64,000 bases of DNA from Noviherbaspirillum humi (lineage in GTDB: Bacteria; Pseudomonadota; Gammaproteobacteria; Burkholderiales; Burkholderiaceae_D). Both the position numbers and the translations under genes were made by a program. The DNA lies in NCBI RefSeq assembly GCF_900188095.1, contig NZ_FZOT01000009.1, positions 1 through 64,000 on the forward strand. The letters are read 5' to 3'. Position 1 is the first letter of the stretch, and every line of letters begins with the position of its first letter. The notes beneath the pieces were generated by a model. That model saw only the letters and a program-made list of their open reading frames with translations. It was not told the origin of the DNA and ran no database searches. Positions 17,645 to 26,393 of this stretch are shown piece after piece.

Positions 17645-19180
17645 ATGCCGACCGCGCTTGCCGCCAAATGCGTAGCCTGGCTGCGCACGATTTTCAGCCT
17701 GGGCTGGTATTCGCTGGCCATTGCCTGCGCGGTTCTGACGCATAACGCCGCCGCGGAGGACGCTTTCAAGGTCGGGTCGAAACGGTTCACCGAATCCTAT
17801 ATCCTCGGCGAGATCGTGGCGCAGGCTGCCGCCACTTATTCCGCTGCGGTGCATGAGCAGGGCTTGGGCAATACGGCCATCGTATTTGCAGCGCTCCGAA
17901 CCGGCCGGATAGACGTCTATGCGGAATACACCGGAACGATCGAACGCGAGATCCTGAAGCACGCCACGCCTGTGCCGGCCGACGTCATGCGGCGCGAACT
18001 GGCCGCGCTCGGCATCGGCATGGGCGTGCCACTGGGTTTCAACAACAGTTACGCGCTTGCCATGCGCGCGGCCGATGCGGAGCGTTATGGCATCCATACC
18101 CTCAGCGACCTGGTGCGCCACCCTGAACTGCGGCTTGGACTATCGCATGAATTCATGGCGCGCGAAGATGGATGGCCTGGATTAAGGCAGCGGTATGCCT
18201 TGCGCAATCGGGCGACCGGACTGGATCACGGCATCGCCTACGACGCACTCCTGCAAGGTCAGGTGGATGCCATCGATATTTATGCGACCGACGCCAGGAT
18301 CGAACACCTGGGCTTGCGCGTGCTGACGGATGATCAGCATTATTTCCCCCGCTACGATGCCGTGCTGCTGTATCGCCTCGATGTCGGGCAACGCTTCCCC
18401 AGGGCGTGGCAGGCGGTGCAACATCTGCAGGGACGCATATCGGCTGCCGACATGATCAGCTTGAATGCGCAGGCGGAACTGCAGGGCAAAAGCTTTTCGG
18501 CCATCGCGCACGCGTTTCTGGCTCCGGACCAGGAGAAGCAGGTTCAGCCGCCCGGATTGCAGGATAAACTGTTCGACGGCAACCTGTGGCGCCTGACGCG
18601 GCAACATGTCTGGCTGGTGCTGGTGTCGGTGTTGATGGCCTCGCTGGTTGGCATTCCGCTCGGCATCGCCGCAGCATTCATTCCGCCGCTGCGGCATGCC
18701 ATCATGGGGTTCGTGGGCGTTCTGCAGACGATCCCGTCGCTCGCCCTCCTCGCGATGCTGATTCCGGTGCTTGGGATGATCGGCGCGCTCCCGGCAATGA
18801 TTGCGCTGTTTGTCTACGCACTGCTTCCCATCGTGCGCAACACCTGCATCGCGATGGAGCAGGTGCCAAGCGGCCTGCGGCAAGCCGCCCAGGCACTCGG
18901 CCTGGGCGCCACGGATCGCTTGCTGCATATCGACCTGCCGCTGTGCATGCCGGTGATCCTGGCCGGCATAAAGACCGCAGCGGTCATCAATGTCGGTACC
19001 GCCACCATTGCCGCCCTGATCGGCGCAGGCGGCTATGGCGAGCGCATCGCCGCCGGCCTGGCGCTGAACGACAATGCCATGCTGCTGGCCGGAGCGATTC
19101 CATCGGCAGCGCTCGCGCTCCTGACCCAGCTATGCTTCGAACTTGCGGAGCGCGCGCTCCAGCGCCGCCGCGCGGGATAA
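17645..19180 (+). CDS. Fused osmoprotectant (glycine betaine/choline type) ABC binding protein-permease
   Basis: One 511-residue chain with an N-terminal hydrophobic leader, an OpuAC/OsmX-type binding domain at about 38-310 (VGSKRFTESYILGEIVAQ, YAEYTGTIEREIL, IDIYATDARIEHLGL), and an OpuAB/ProW permease domain at about 325-505 with five hydrophobic segments and the EAA-like loop QVPSGLRQAAQALGLGATD. The order is binding domain first, then permease. Family proteins import betaine, choline or carnitine. No ATPase gene lies beside it. The start is uncertain: ATG 17645 gives a standard signal-peptide N-region, while ATG 17618 is an in-frame alternative, and neither has a strong ribosome-binding site. 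Confidence 0.85.
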   Translation: MPTALAAKCVAWLRTIFSLGWYSLAIACAVLTHNAAAEDAFKVGSKRFTESYILGEIVAQAAATYSAAVHEQGLGNTAIVFAALRTGRIDVYAEYTGTIEREILKHATPVPADVMRRELAALGIGMGVPLGFNNSYALAMRAADAERYGIHTLSDLVRHPELRLGLSHEFMAREDGWPGLRQRYALRNRATGLDHGIAYDALLQGQVDAIDIYATDARIEHLGLRVLTDDQHYFPRYDAVLLYRLDVGQRFPRAWQAVQHLQGRISAADMISLNAQAELQGKSFSAIAHAFLAPDQEKQVQPPGLQDKLFDGNLWRLTRQHVWLVLVSVLMASLVGIPLGIAAAFIPPLRHAIMGFVGVLQTIPSLALLAMLIPVLGMIGALPAMIALFVYALLPIVRNTCIAMEQVPSGLRQAAQALGLGATDRLLHIDLPLCMPVILAGIKTAAVINVGTATIAALIGAGGYGERIAAGLALNDNAMLLAGAIPSAALALLTQLCFELAERALQRRRAG

Positions 19181-19278
19181 GCGGCAGACAGCTCAGCCGT
19201 TTCTGTCGGCCATCTCGCCGCCATGCGCGTACCGGTAGGTAGTCGGGTGCAGCGATTCCGCCATCCTGCTGGATGATG

Positions 19279-19929
19279 TCATTGAGGTGGTTCGATTGAT
19301 TTGGCGTCAGCACAGGCCAGCATCGCACTGCCAACCACTGGCTCTCCCAGAGTCTTGAGCATCTCGCCGGCGCTGCGCATGTCACGCACTTCCTTGTTCT
19401 GGCTCAGCTTTGACTTGCCGACGAGCCGCGTGATCTCGATTTCTAGACCGACAACGGCCTTCAACATCGAATCGATGAATTCCTGGGAACTGTCTCCCAT
19501 TTTCCATGGCGTCGGCTGCGACGCTTCATGGGTCCGGGTCAGCCGCGCCACGACGCTCCGCACGAAGCGTTCATCGTCACGTATCGTGATGCGCCCATGG
19601 GCATGCGCCACCATGTAGTTCCAGGTTGGCACCTGCCGATGGAACTCATGCTTGGAGGGGTACCAGTTCGGCGATATGTAAGCATCGCCGGCACTAAACA
19701 CGACGAGCACCTCTTCGCCGCTCGCCACTTCCCGCCACAAGGGATTGGCGCGTGCGACATGGGCACTCAGCAGACCCAGCTTGCCGGACGCGGGATCGAG
19801 TTCAAATGGAAGATGGTTGGCATCCAGTCCGCCCGAAGTGTGGGTAACCAACATGCCGAACGGATGCTGCTTGATGAGGTCGTGCAGCACCTCGGGGCGT
19901 GATTCATCGAAATGGGCAGGCACGTACAT
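19279..19929 (-). CDS. paiB: FMN-binding negative transcriptional regulator (PaiB family)
   Basis: A 216-residue protein matching the PaiB family, which has a flavin-reductase-like split-barrel fold. Signatures seen: MYVPAHFDESRPEVLHDLI at the start, HLPFELD near residue 40, HVARANPLWRE, FSAGDAYISPNWYPSK (about 80-95), VPTWNYMVAHAHG, and a C-terminal GLEIEITRLVGKSKLSQNK. In Bacillus, PaiB acts with PaiA on sporulation and protease genes; in proteobacteria the role is mostly unknown. AAGGAAT precedes the start. No PaiA-like acetyltransferase is adjacent. Confidence 0.88.
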   Translation of the reverse strand: MYVPAHFDESRPEVLHDLIKQHPFGMLVTHTSGGLDANHLPFELDPASGKLGLLSAHVARANPLWREVASGEEVLVVFSAGDAYISPNWYPSKHEFHRQVPTWNYMVAHAHGRITIRDDERFVRSVVARLTRTHEASQPTPWKMGDSSQEFIDSMLKAVVGLEIEITRLVGKSKLSQNKEVRDMRSAGEMLKTLGEPVVGSAMLACADAKSIEPPQ

Positions 19930-20153
19930 TGTCGATTCCTTGGTCCTGGCAACGCAGCGCTGATCCCTCTGGTTTGGATGCTGCCGAGCGGGCGAAGGTC
20001 AGCGCATGCGGTCGTGCGGTAGGCCTTTACGCCGCCGCGACGGGTAAACTTGGCTTGTACTAGCCGCTCAAGTATGGCCTCACGTTGAGCAGCATGCGCT
20101 CAATGTAATCATCTTGTTTTTGGACAAGCCTTAGCCGAGGCCGGCCAGGCCAT

Positions 20154-21275
20154 TCACACCATCTCCGCAAACCCGATCCGATCCGTCGTGGCCGCCCGCG
20201 CATCTTCGAGACTCACCTTGTGCGATGCCAGCAAGCCTTCCAGCACGCTGTTCATGGTGTGGCAGCCGAGCCCGCGGCCGGCGTTCATGTGGGCGCGGAT
20301 GGCGCTCAGATCACCCTCTTCGATCATGGATGCGATGGCCGGGCTGATGGTCAGGCATTCTGTCGCCAGGTGATAGCGGTTGCCTTGCTTCGACGGCAGC
20401 AGCGCCTGGCACAGGACGCCGCGCAGCGCGTGCGCCAGCGCCTGGCTCTGGGCGTCGGAATTGCCGAGCAGGCGCAGCATTTTCTGCAGGCCGAGCTCGG
20501 TCGAGCGCGCGTGCAGGCTCGCCAGCACCAGCGGGCCGGATTCGGCCAGGGCCAGCGCTTCCTGGGCAGTCTGGGCGTCGCGGATCTCGCCGATCACGAT
20601 CACGTCCGGCCGCTCGCGCAGGGCGTCCAGCGCGCCCAGGTAGTAGCTGCCGACGTCGGCGTCCTCGCCCACCTCGCGCTGGGTGATGATGCATTTGCGC
20701 TGCGGGATCAGGGTCTCGACCGGATCCTCGATCGTGATGATGTGGCCGGAGCGCTGCCGGTTGATCTCGTCGAGGAGGGAAGCGATCGTGGTCGACTTGC
20801 CCTGGCAGGTGTCGCCGATGATCAGAACCAGGCCGCTGGTCAGCCGCGCGAATTCCTGCTCGTCGGCGTGCAGCCCGAGTTCCATCAGCGACAGCGGCTC
20901 CTTCGGGAAGCGGCGGATCACGCAGCCCAGGCGCTTCTTGCCCTGGAAGCTGAAGCAGTTGGCGCGGATGCGCGCCGTGTGCAGATCGATCGCGCGGTCG
21001 AAGGCGCGCTCGTTGATGCGCTCGGCCCAGTTCGGCTGGATCACGTCGAAGAACTCTTCCAGCTCTTCCTTGGTAATGGGCGAATCGGTGACCGCCACCA
21101 GCCCTTTCGGCTGGCGCAGCGTCAGCGGGCTGTTCTGGTGGATGATGATGTCAGAGAACACCAGCTTCGAATTCAGCAGGTGCAGGATCTGCTCGACCAG
21201 GGTGCCGAACACCGGGTGGTCTTCGTTCTCGATGTAAGACAGGGTGGGAATCTGCGAGGACTGGTGGTGTTCCAT
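20154..21275 (-). CDS. PilT/PilU-like secretion ATPase, isolated from pilus genes
   Basis: A 373-residue type IV pilus retraction-type ATPase. N-terminal domain about 20-125; RecA-like core with Walker A GDTCQGKST near residue 153 (fits GxxxxGK[ST], but the usual form is GPTGSGKST), an Asp-box TIEDPVE, and Walker B VIVIGEIRD near residue 225. The His-box region is ASLHARS. The C-terminus (GLGCHTMNSVLEGLL) resembles PilT/PilU GMQTFDQAL. No other pilus gene is nearby, so it may assist distant pili as a PilU-like accessory motor. ATG 21275 was chosen; a TTG twelve bases upstream is also in frame. Confidence 0.8.
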   Translation of the reverse strand: MEHHQSSQIPTLSYIENEDHPVFGTLVEQILHLLNSKLVFSDIIIHQNSPLTLRQPKGLVAVTDSPITKEELEEFFDVIQPNWAERINERAFDRAIDLHTARIRANCFSFQGKKRLGCVIRRFPKEPLSLMELGLHADEQEFARLTSGLVLIIGDTCQGKSTTIASLLDEINRQRSGHIITIEDPVETLIPQRKCIITQREVGEDADVGSYYLGALDALRERPDVIVIGEIRDAQTAQEALALAESGPLVLASLHARSTELGLQKMLRLLGNSDAQSQALAHALRGVLCQALLPSKQGNRYHLATECLTISPAIASMIEEGDLSAIRAHMNAGRGLGCHTMNSVLEGLLASHKVSLEDARAATTDRIGFAEMV

Positions 21276-21657
21276 GATGATGAGCAAGCGATTCGATGGG
21301 TTAGGGGATTATAGAACCAGCATGCCCGTTAAATTCCAGGTGGAAAGAGATTTTTTTAGCGGCCCGCGGCTGCCGTGATTACGCGGCCACACCGCGCGGC
21401 GCCAAGCCGGCGGCCATCCATCCGAGACACCATGGCAAACCACCTGAAGGTCACGGGAAAACTCGAGGAGACGGACGCGAACGCGACATATTTGCCGGCA
21501 ACGCCGCCGCCGGCAGCCGTACCGTTCATGGCCTACCTAACTCGTTGATAAAAGGTCAACATATACGCGCCGTTACAGGATGGGCGCAGGTCCATGACCA
21601 CCGTGCGGGGCATGGATAGCGCTTCAGGGACTGGACGGCAGGCGGGAGCAACGTCGA
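21276..21657. other. Intergenic stretch; possible 38-codon ORF
   Basis: About 380 bases between the PilT-like gene and the end of the 927-residue gene. A plus-strand frame from ATG 21432 to TGA 21548 encodes 38 Pro/Ala-rich residues (MANHLKVTGKL...), but its ribosome-binding site is weak and I do not promote it to a gene. A small dyad GTTGA-N7-TCAAC lies at 21544-21560. Confidence 0.35.
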
Positions 21658-24441
21658 TCAAGGCGTTTCAGCTTTGATGCGACGCTGAATGTCCATGGCT
21701 TCGGGCGCTTGCCCTTCAAATACCCTGCCAAGGTCCCCGCCGACTTTGGCGAATGCCCGCGCATGGGCATCGATTTCATCCTGCAAGAACCGCGCGATTC
21801 CCATCAGCCCTTCCTTTCCATAGATGGCGATCAGATCGCCCCGGAACACCTCCGCGATCGACGCACGGCCTTGAAGAAGGGCAGGCAATCTGGCTATCTT
21901 GACTTTTTCATTGTCGAACCAGCTGGAGTACTTGTTACCGTTGAGGGTGGCAGTTACCGTCGGCCCCACCGACGGGTCAACGGACTTCAACTCAACCCGG
22001 TTCGCACCTTTATCCATCAAGCCGAACCATAGATTGGCTTCCGCCTTGATAGGGGCCACCCATATCTGCGAAACCGCAGCAGGTCCGAACCGCAAGCCAC
22101 TCGAGGCCGAAATTGGATGCTCTTTCAGTTCTTGAGGCAAGCCATAGACATTCAGGCTACTTTGTACGACCAATCGGCCCTTGTTCGAATCGACTGCGGT
22201 GTTCGCAGCAAGCGCGCGAACCGTCAGGTTGGCGGACCCGATCATGAATGAAAGCTTCTGCACGGTGCCTAGTTCGGAGGGACCGAACATAACCGTTGCC
22301 GAGATGGCTGCCACATTGGCAATCGTGCCCCGGACACCGGCGCCCCTCCGTTTCGTCTTCTCCAGGGATTGCATGATGAAGTTCAGCTTGTTGGTATCGA
22401 CATACTTGCCCAAATTCTGGAGATTGAATTTTCCGGCTCGCACGTCCTCCGCTAACTCTTTCACCTTGAATACTTTCGATCCACCCCCAACGGAAGCATT
22501 GATGACCAGGAAAAAATGCCCGTCAGGCTCATTGGTTCCCGGCTTGAGCGTGGCTATGGTTACCGTTTGCTGCGCGCCGAGCACATTGGATTCGCCGAAT
22601 TCATTGGCCAATTGGCTGGCTTGGAGCTTGCGGCCATTCACCGTGAATTCGTCCGGAAAAACGCCGACCTCGCCGAGGAAAGCTTTGACACCCATGTACT
22701 CGAGCCCGGCAATGGTGCCGACAGTCGCCGTCTTCTCGATCACGTCGCCCATGACCTTGGTCCAGTCGGAGGCTTTGGGTTTGGCAGCGGGCGCGGCGTC
22801 GTCCGGTGGCGTCATGCCTGTTGGTGAGATAGGGGGCTTGCCGCCGGTGCCGCCAATTCCGCCGGACTGATCCACTTGCATAGTGAGTTGCGAAGTCGCT
22901 TTCGGCCCGGTTTGCGAGGACACCGGATTGCTTCCGGATTTCGGTGTGACTACAAGATTCTCTGGTGACTGAGGCATTACGGCGCGCGCGGTCGCCAGAT
23001 CAAAATTCGCAGGCAGGGCGCCACGGTAGTTTGTCTGGAACCGGGCATCCACGCCGGCGAGGTCGGCCAACACGTTGCTGGCCATATTACGCTCCCCTTG
23101 ATCGAGGCTGCCGTCCTTGAACGAGCGCGCCAGTTCGCCAAGCTCTTGCTTGTAGTGCGCCCGCAGGGCGTCGGTTTGTGCAGAAGCGGGAGGATAGGCT
23201 TGCTCAAGCCGGCGCAGGGTGTCTTCGAAATCATTCGGCTTGACTTGAAACGTCAGCCGCTGCTTGTCGGATGCTGTGGCCCAAGCCAGCACTTTTACGC
23301 GCATGGCGCTGTAGGTGGCGGCAAGTTCGCTCCTCAGGGTCTTGATGACGACCTTCGCCTGATCGACTAGATCATTCCTCTGCTTGACTTGGTCCGCCGT
23401 CATGGTTTTATCGGCAGCCATGGCTTTCTGAAAGTCCTGCAGGCGCGTCATCAGGTCAGTCAATCTTGAGTAACTCCGTTCATACGGTGGGCTGGCCACA
23501 ATGATTGCTTGCTGCAGTTCTTCTTCCGCTGCTGCTAGCCTTTCATAGGCAGCGAAGCGGTTGTCCGATTCCCTGATCTGATGTTCAAGCGAGGCAATTT
23601 TTCTGTCTATTCCCGAGAACAAGCCCTCTCCTCTGGGCAGCGCGATTTCCGGGAAAGACGTGGCGGAAGACACTGTTCCGGCAAGCAGACTTTCGGGAAC
23701 CGGGAGTGTTTCGGCCTCGGGCGTTTCAGCAGCAGATTTATCGGCAGAACTCTGACGCTCCCGATCGCCCGTTGTCGCGGTCTGGTTCCTCCGCGCACGG
23801 GTCTCCTGCTTGAGCAAGCCATCGATCACCGCAGCAGCTTCATTGAACAAGTGCGGTATCTGCAATCCGCCCAGCAGGCGGGCCATCGCCACGTAAGCCC
23901 CTTCGCGGTCCGTGGCTGCGAGGGAAGCCTTGAGGCGGTCCAGCGCGGCCTGCTTCTCGGCAAAGGAAACATCGCCTTTGGCTTTTGCCGGCTCGCTGAT
24001 CATGCTAGCGAGCGCAGCGACCAGGGTGGAATTGGATTTCCTGGAGAGCGCCTGGCGTAGCGTCATGGTGCGCATTGCCTGACTCTCGTCATTGGTGGTT
24101 TCTGCGAACACGCCTTCAATGATCAGCCCGAACACCGTTCTGCTCAGCCCGCCCTTGAGCGCATTGGCAATCGGTTGCATCTTCGCGCCTATCCCCTCCA
24201 GAAAGAGAAGCCAACCAGGCTGGTTGCGTAATGCCGAGCCACCCAAGCTTTTAAGAATTTCTTCCCCGACAGCCGGCGACAGGTTATTTGCTAGAGCTGC
24301 CCCGCGCAGCGCCTCATGCAGCTCCGCATTTGAAAGCGCACCGACGCCGACCGTTGGCAGTGAACGTGCAAGGGACGGCGAGGCGCCTGCGACCGATCCA
24401 TCCGTAAAGCTTACGAGGCTTTTTTCAATTCCTGACGTCAT
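21658..24441 (-). CDS. Large protein of unknown function (927 aa), no recognised domain
   Basis: I do not recognise this protein. The start at 24441 has AAGGGAGCC upstream. There is no signal peptide; the N-terminus is Ser/Thr-rich (MTSGIEKSLVSFTDGSVAG). Residues about 30-220 look helical; about 275-470 are rich in Glu/Gln/Arg with coiled-coil-like spacing (SLEHQIRESDNRFAAYERLA); about 515-560 are a Gly/Pro linker (GGIGGTGGKPPISPTG); about 565-600 and 690-745 contain weakly hydrophobic segments (TVGTIAGLEYMG, IANVAAISATVMFG). Only one gene on the same strand precedes it, a small TPR protein. This layout recalls type III secreted translocators or effectors with a TPR chaperone, but no apparatus gene is in the window, so that is only a hypothesis. 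Composition is less GC-rich than the neighbours. Confidence 0.75.
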   Translation of the reverse strand: MTSGIEKSLVSFTDGSVAGASPSLARSLPTVGVGALSNAELHEALRGAALANNLSPAVGEEILKSLGGSALRNQPGWLLFLEGIGAKMQPIANALKGGLSRTVFGLIIEGVFAETTNDESQAMRTMTLRQALSRKSNSTLVAALASMISEPAKAKGDVSFAEKQAALDRLKASLAATDREGAYVAMARLLGGLQIPHLFNEAAAVIDGLLKQETRARRNQTATTGDRERQSSADKSAAETPEAETLPVPESLLAGTVSSATSFPEIALPRGEGLFSGIDRKIASLEHQIRESDNRFAAYERLAAAEEELQQAIIVASPPYERSYSRLTDLMTRLQDFQKAMAADKTMTADQVKQRNDLVDQAKVVIKTLRSELAATYSAMRVKVLAWATASDKQRLTFQVKPNDFEDTLRRLEQAYPPASAQTDALRAHYKQELGELARSFKDGSLDQGERNMASNVLADLAGVDARFQTNYRGALPANFDLATARAVMPQSPENLVVTPKSGSNPVSSQTGPKATSQLTMQVDQSGGIGGTGGKPPISPTGMTPPDDAAPAAKPKASDWTKVMGDVIEKTATVGTIAGLEYMGVKAFLGEVGVFPDEFTVNGRKLQASQLANEFGESNVLGAQQTVTIATLKPGTNEPDGHFFLVINASVGGGSKVFKVKELAEDVRAGKFNLQNLGKYVDTNKLNFIMQSLEKTKRRGAGVRGTIANVAAISATVMFGPSELGTVQKLSFMIGSANLTVRALAANTAVDSNKGRLVVQSSLNVYGLPQELKEHPISASSGLRFGPAAVSQIWVAPIKAEANLWFGLMDKGANRVELKSVDPSVGPTVTATLNGNKYSSWFDNEKVKIARLPALLQGRASIAEVFRGDLIAIYGKEGLMGIARFLQDEIDAHARAFAKVGGDLGRVFEGQAPEAMDIQRRIKAETP

Positions 24442-25076
24442 TTTTGGCTCCCTTATAGCTAAGCAGCTGGATCAACCACGGATCAAGTCCAACTTGAGTT
24501 TCCCCTTCCCCGACAACGCTGGGTCACTAATCGGACGATAAAGTCCCGATGGTGAATGGCTGATGTGCAAATCGTGACGCCATCTGCCAAGCCATGAGAG
24601 AGCTCAACCCGGCGCAGTTCGAATTCATATTTTTAGTTGAGTAAAGTCGAACCTGCGCCATTCCAATTTGCAAAGTCCATGCCATTTGCAAATCCGCATG
24701 ATTTTGATTCGCTTGAATGCGCCCGCTGGAGCGGGATGGTGGCTGGTAGGGCCTGCCGCCGCTGGAGGAAAATATTGTTTGGCCTAGGCCGCGACTACGA
24801 TCAGGATGGAAAACATCTGGACAAGGCCGTTTCAAGGCTCGCTTCAAGGGGAGACTCAAACCACTGGACTAAATTTGTACTCGTATCTTCGATATAGCTC
24901 GTGCGGAACAAATGATTTTTGGCCCCAAAGATTTTTCCCCGTGCGATAGGACGAACGCCAATCCAGTGGTATCGGACAATTAACACAGTGCTGTGGAAAC
25001 ACAGTAATTTAATTCGCTTAAGAATGACTCAACCATACGTTTCCCATGGTCCTGTGAGCCGTACTGTGCAAGCAGC
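24442..25076. other. AT-richer intergenic region between the TPR gene and the 927-aa gene
   Basis: About 635 bases, visibly more AT-rich than the rest of the window. It should contain the promoter of the large gene. It holds an imperfect long inverted repeat (24611-24659), a 9-base inverted repeat ACCACTGGA/TCCAGTGGT (24860-24868 and 24962-24970), and no open frame I would call a gene. It could be a relic of transferred DNA, but no transposase remnant is readable. Confidence 0.45.
24611..24659. repeat. Imperfect inverted repeat (GGCGCAG...CTGCGCC)
   Basis: GGCGCAGTTCGA (24611-24622) is inversely repeated as TCGAACCTGCGCC (24647-24659), with one extra base in the right arm. The 24-base AT-rich interior could be a loop or a protein-binding region. 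It lies about 170 bases upstream of the start of the 927-residue gene. Confidence 0.65.
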
Positions 25077-25089
25077 TTAGTACGGCTCA
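25055..25089. repeat. Perfect 10-bp inverted repeat spanning the stop codon of the TPR gene
   Basis: TGAGCCGTAC (25055-25064) and GTACGGCTCA (25080-25089) are perfect inverse copies separated by 15 bases that include the TAA of the minus-strand TPR gene. In RNA this forms a stem at the very end of the coding region. No T-run follows on the minus strand, so it is not a standard intrinsic terminator; it may protect the mRNA 3' end or attenuate read-through toward the large gene. Confidence 0.65.
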
Positions 25090-25487
25090 TTATCCACGTC
25101 TTCCCTGCACTTGAGCGCAACCCGCTGTATGGCAAACCCATATTGCGTCACACCCGGCGAAAGGAATCGGGCTTTCCGGTAGTAGGTGCGGGCAAAGCGA
25201 TATTGCCCGCTCCGCTCATAGGCCATCCCCAATCGGGCATAGCCTCGTGCATCCCGGGGCGCGAGGAGGATGGCAAACCGGTAATTGAATTTTGCTTCCG
25301 GAAGTCTGCCTTCGGAGAAGCAGAGATCGCCAAGTCCCAGGTAATGAAGCGCATTGCCGGGATCACGTTCGGCCGCGCACAATAGAATCTGTCTGGCCAG
25401 GTCGCGATCGTGGTAACTCGCCAGCGTCGGCATGTCGTCCCGTGTGCTCGATGTCGTCTGACGAAGCGCTGCCCGTTTCGGATGCAT
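25077..25487 (-). CDS. Small TPR-repeat protein
   Basis: A 136-residue protein from ATG 25487 (GGAAAGG about eight bases upstream; an in-frame GTG at 25496 is too close to that site). It contains two to three tetratricopeptide repeats at about residues 30-125: DPGNALHYLGLGDLCFSEGRLPEA, then PRDARGYARLGMAYERSGQY and a third partial unit FARTYYRKARFLSPG. TPR units bind partner proteins. Size and repeat number resemble class II type III secretion chaperones (LcrH/SycD), and the next gene downstream encodes a large, weakly hydrophobic orphan protein; that link is inference, and many unrelated small TPR proteins exist. Confidence 0.7.
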   Translation of the reverse strand: MHPKRAALRQTTSSTRDDMPTLASYHDRDLARQILLCAAERDPGNALHYLGLGDLCFSEGRLPEAKFNYRFAILLAPRDARGYARLGMAYERSGQYRFARTYYRKARFLSPGVTQYGFAIQRVALKCREDVDNEPY

Positions 25488-25885
25488 GATTGCCACCTTT
25501 CCTGTCGCGGTTTGGTTTGCTTTGCGGACCGGTCTTCAAGCGGATTGGCCATGGACCGGTATTGCGCTCATTGCTAAGAAGCGCTGCTGCTCATTCTGCT
25601 TTTCCGGAATGTGAAGCGCCGTCAAGCCAACGTAAATTAATGCAAAGCTAGTATTGCGCCATGTCGCCCTTCCTGACGAGGCAGTCAGCGTGACTGTTTC
25701 AGGTGGATATGCGCGCAATCGAGCCGGGTTCCGCTAAGCCTGTTTTTTCGCTGCCGACACTTGTGGGTTTGCGGAGAGCTATCCGCACCGAAGCGCCATC
25801 ATGGACATTGCTTCCTTTTCCCGCAGGTAGAATTGGAGCGCTCCTGCTTTTGCAGCGGTTTTTTCCATACGCGCCCTCTACTGCG

Positions 25886-26389
25886 ATGCCAAACCTCCTC
25901 ATCCGCCCCGCCACCCTTGCCGACGCCGCCGCCTTCGCGGCGATCTACAACCCCTATGTCGCCACCACCACCATCAGCTTCGAGGAAATCGAAGTCGCGG
26001 CCGACGACATGGCGCGTCGCATCGAGCACACGCTCGAAGCCGGCCTCCCCTGGCTGGTGGTGGAGACCTCTGGCGAGGTGATGGGCTATGCCTATGCCAG
26101 CAAATGGAAGGAGCGCTCCGCCTATCGCCATTCGGTGGAAAGCAGCATCTACCTGCGCGAAGACGCAGCAGGCAAGGGACTGGCGCGGCCGCTGTACGAG
26201 GCGCTGCTGTCGCGCCTGCGGGCGCAGGGGGTTCACGCCGTGATGGGCGGCATCACGCAACCGAACGAAGCCAGCGTGCGCTTCCACGAGCGCTTCGGCT
26301 TCCGGCAGGTCGCCCTTTTCCCTGAAGTCGGCTACAAGTTCGGCCGCTGGATCGATGTCGGCTACTGGCAGCTGCTGCTGAATCGATAG
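25886..26389 (+). CDS. GNAT N-acetyltransferase, phosphinothricin/methionine sulfoximine acetyltransferase-like
   Basis: A 167-residue acetyltransferase starting MPNLLIRPATLADAAAF. It follows the PAT/MddA pattern closely: IYNPYVATTTISFEE near residue 20, GYAYASKWKERSAYRHSVESS (motif read around residues 72-92), acetyl-CoA motif REDAAGKGLARPLYEALL near 94, and NEASVRFHERFGFRQV with WIDVGYWQL at the end. Such enzymes acetylate methionine sulfoximine, methionine sulfone or phosphinothricin. The ribosome-binding site is weak (CTACTGCG). It is convergent with the PF10118 gene, with stops five bases apart. Confidence 0.88.
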   Translation: MPNLLIRPATLADAAAFAAIYNPYVATTTISFEEIEVAADDMARRIEHTLEAGLPWLVVETSGEVMGYAYASKWKERSAYRHSVESSIYLREDAAGKGLARPLYEALLSRLRAQGVHAVMGGITQPNEASVRFHERFGFRQVALFPEVGYKFGRWIDVGYWQLLLNR

Positions 26390-26393
26390 CGCG

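Noticed and set aside
20041-20130. Dyads near 20048-20073 and CTTGT-N6-ACAAG near 20113 as PaiB operators
   Set aside because: They lie more than 100 bases upstream of the paiB start and are short; not strong enough to annotate.
21432-21548. Plus-strand 38-codon ORF between the PilT-like and 927-residue genes
   Set aside because: Weak ribosome-binding site and Pro/Ala-rich product; kept only as a remark in the intergenic entry.
24442-24660. Possible hrpII box (TTCG-N16-TTCG) upstream of the 927-residue gene
   Set aside because: CGAA/TTCG tetramers are present but spaced 24 bases apart, not 16.
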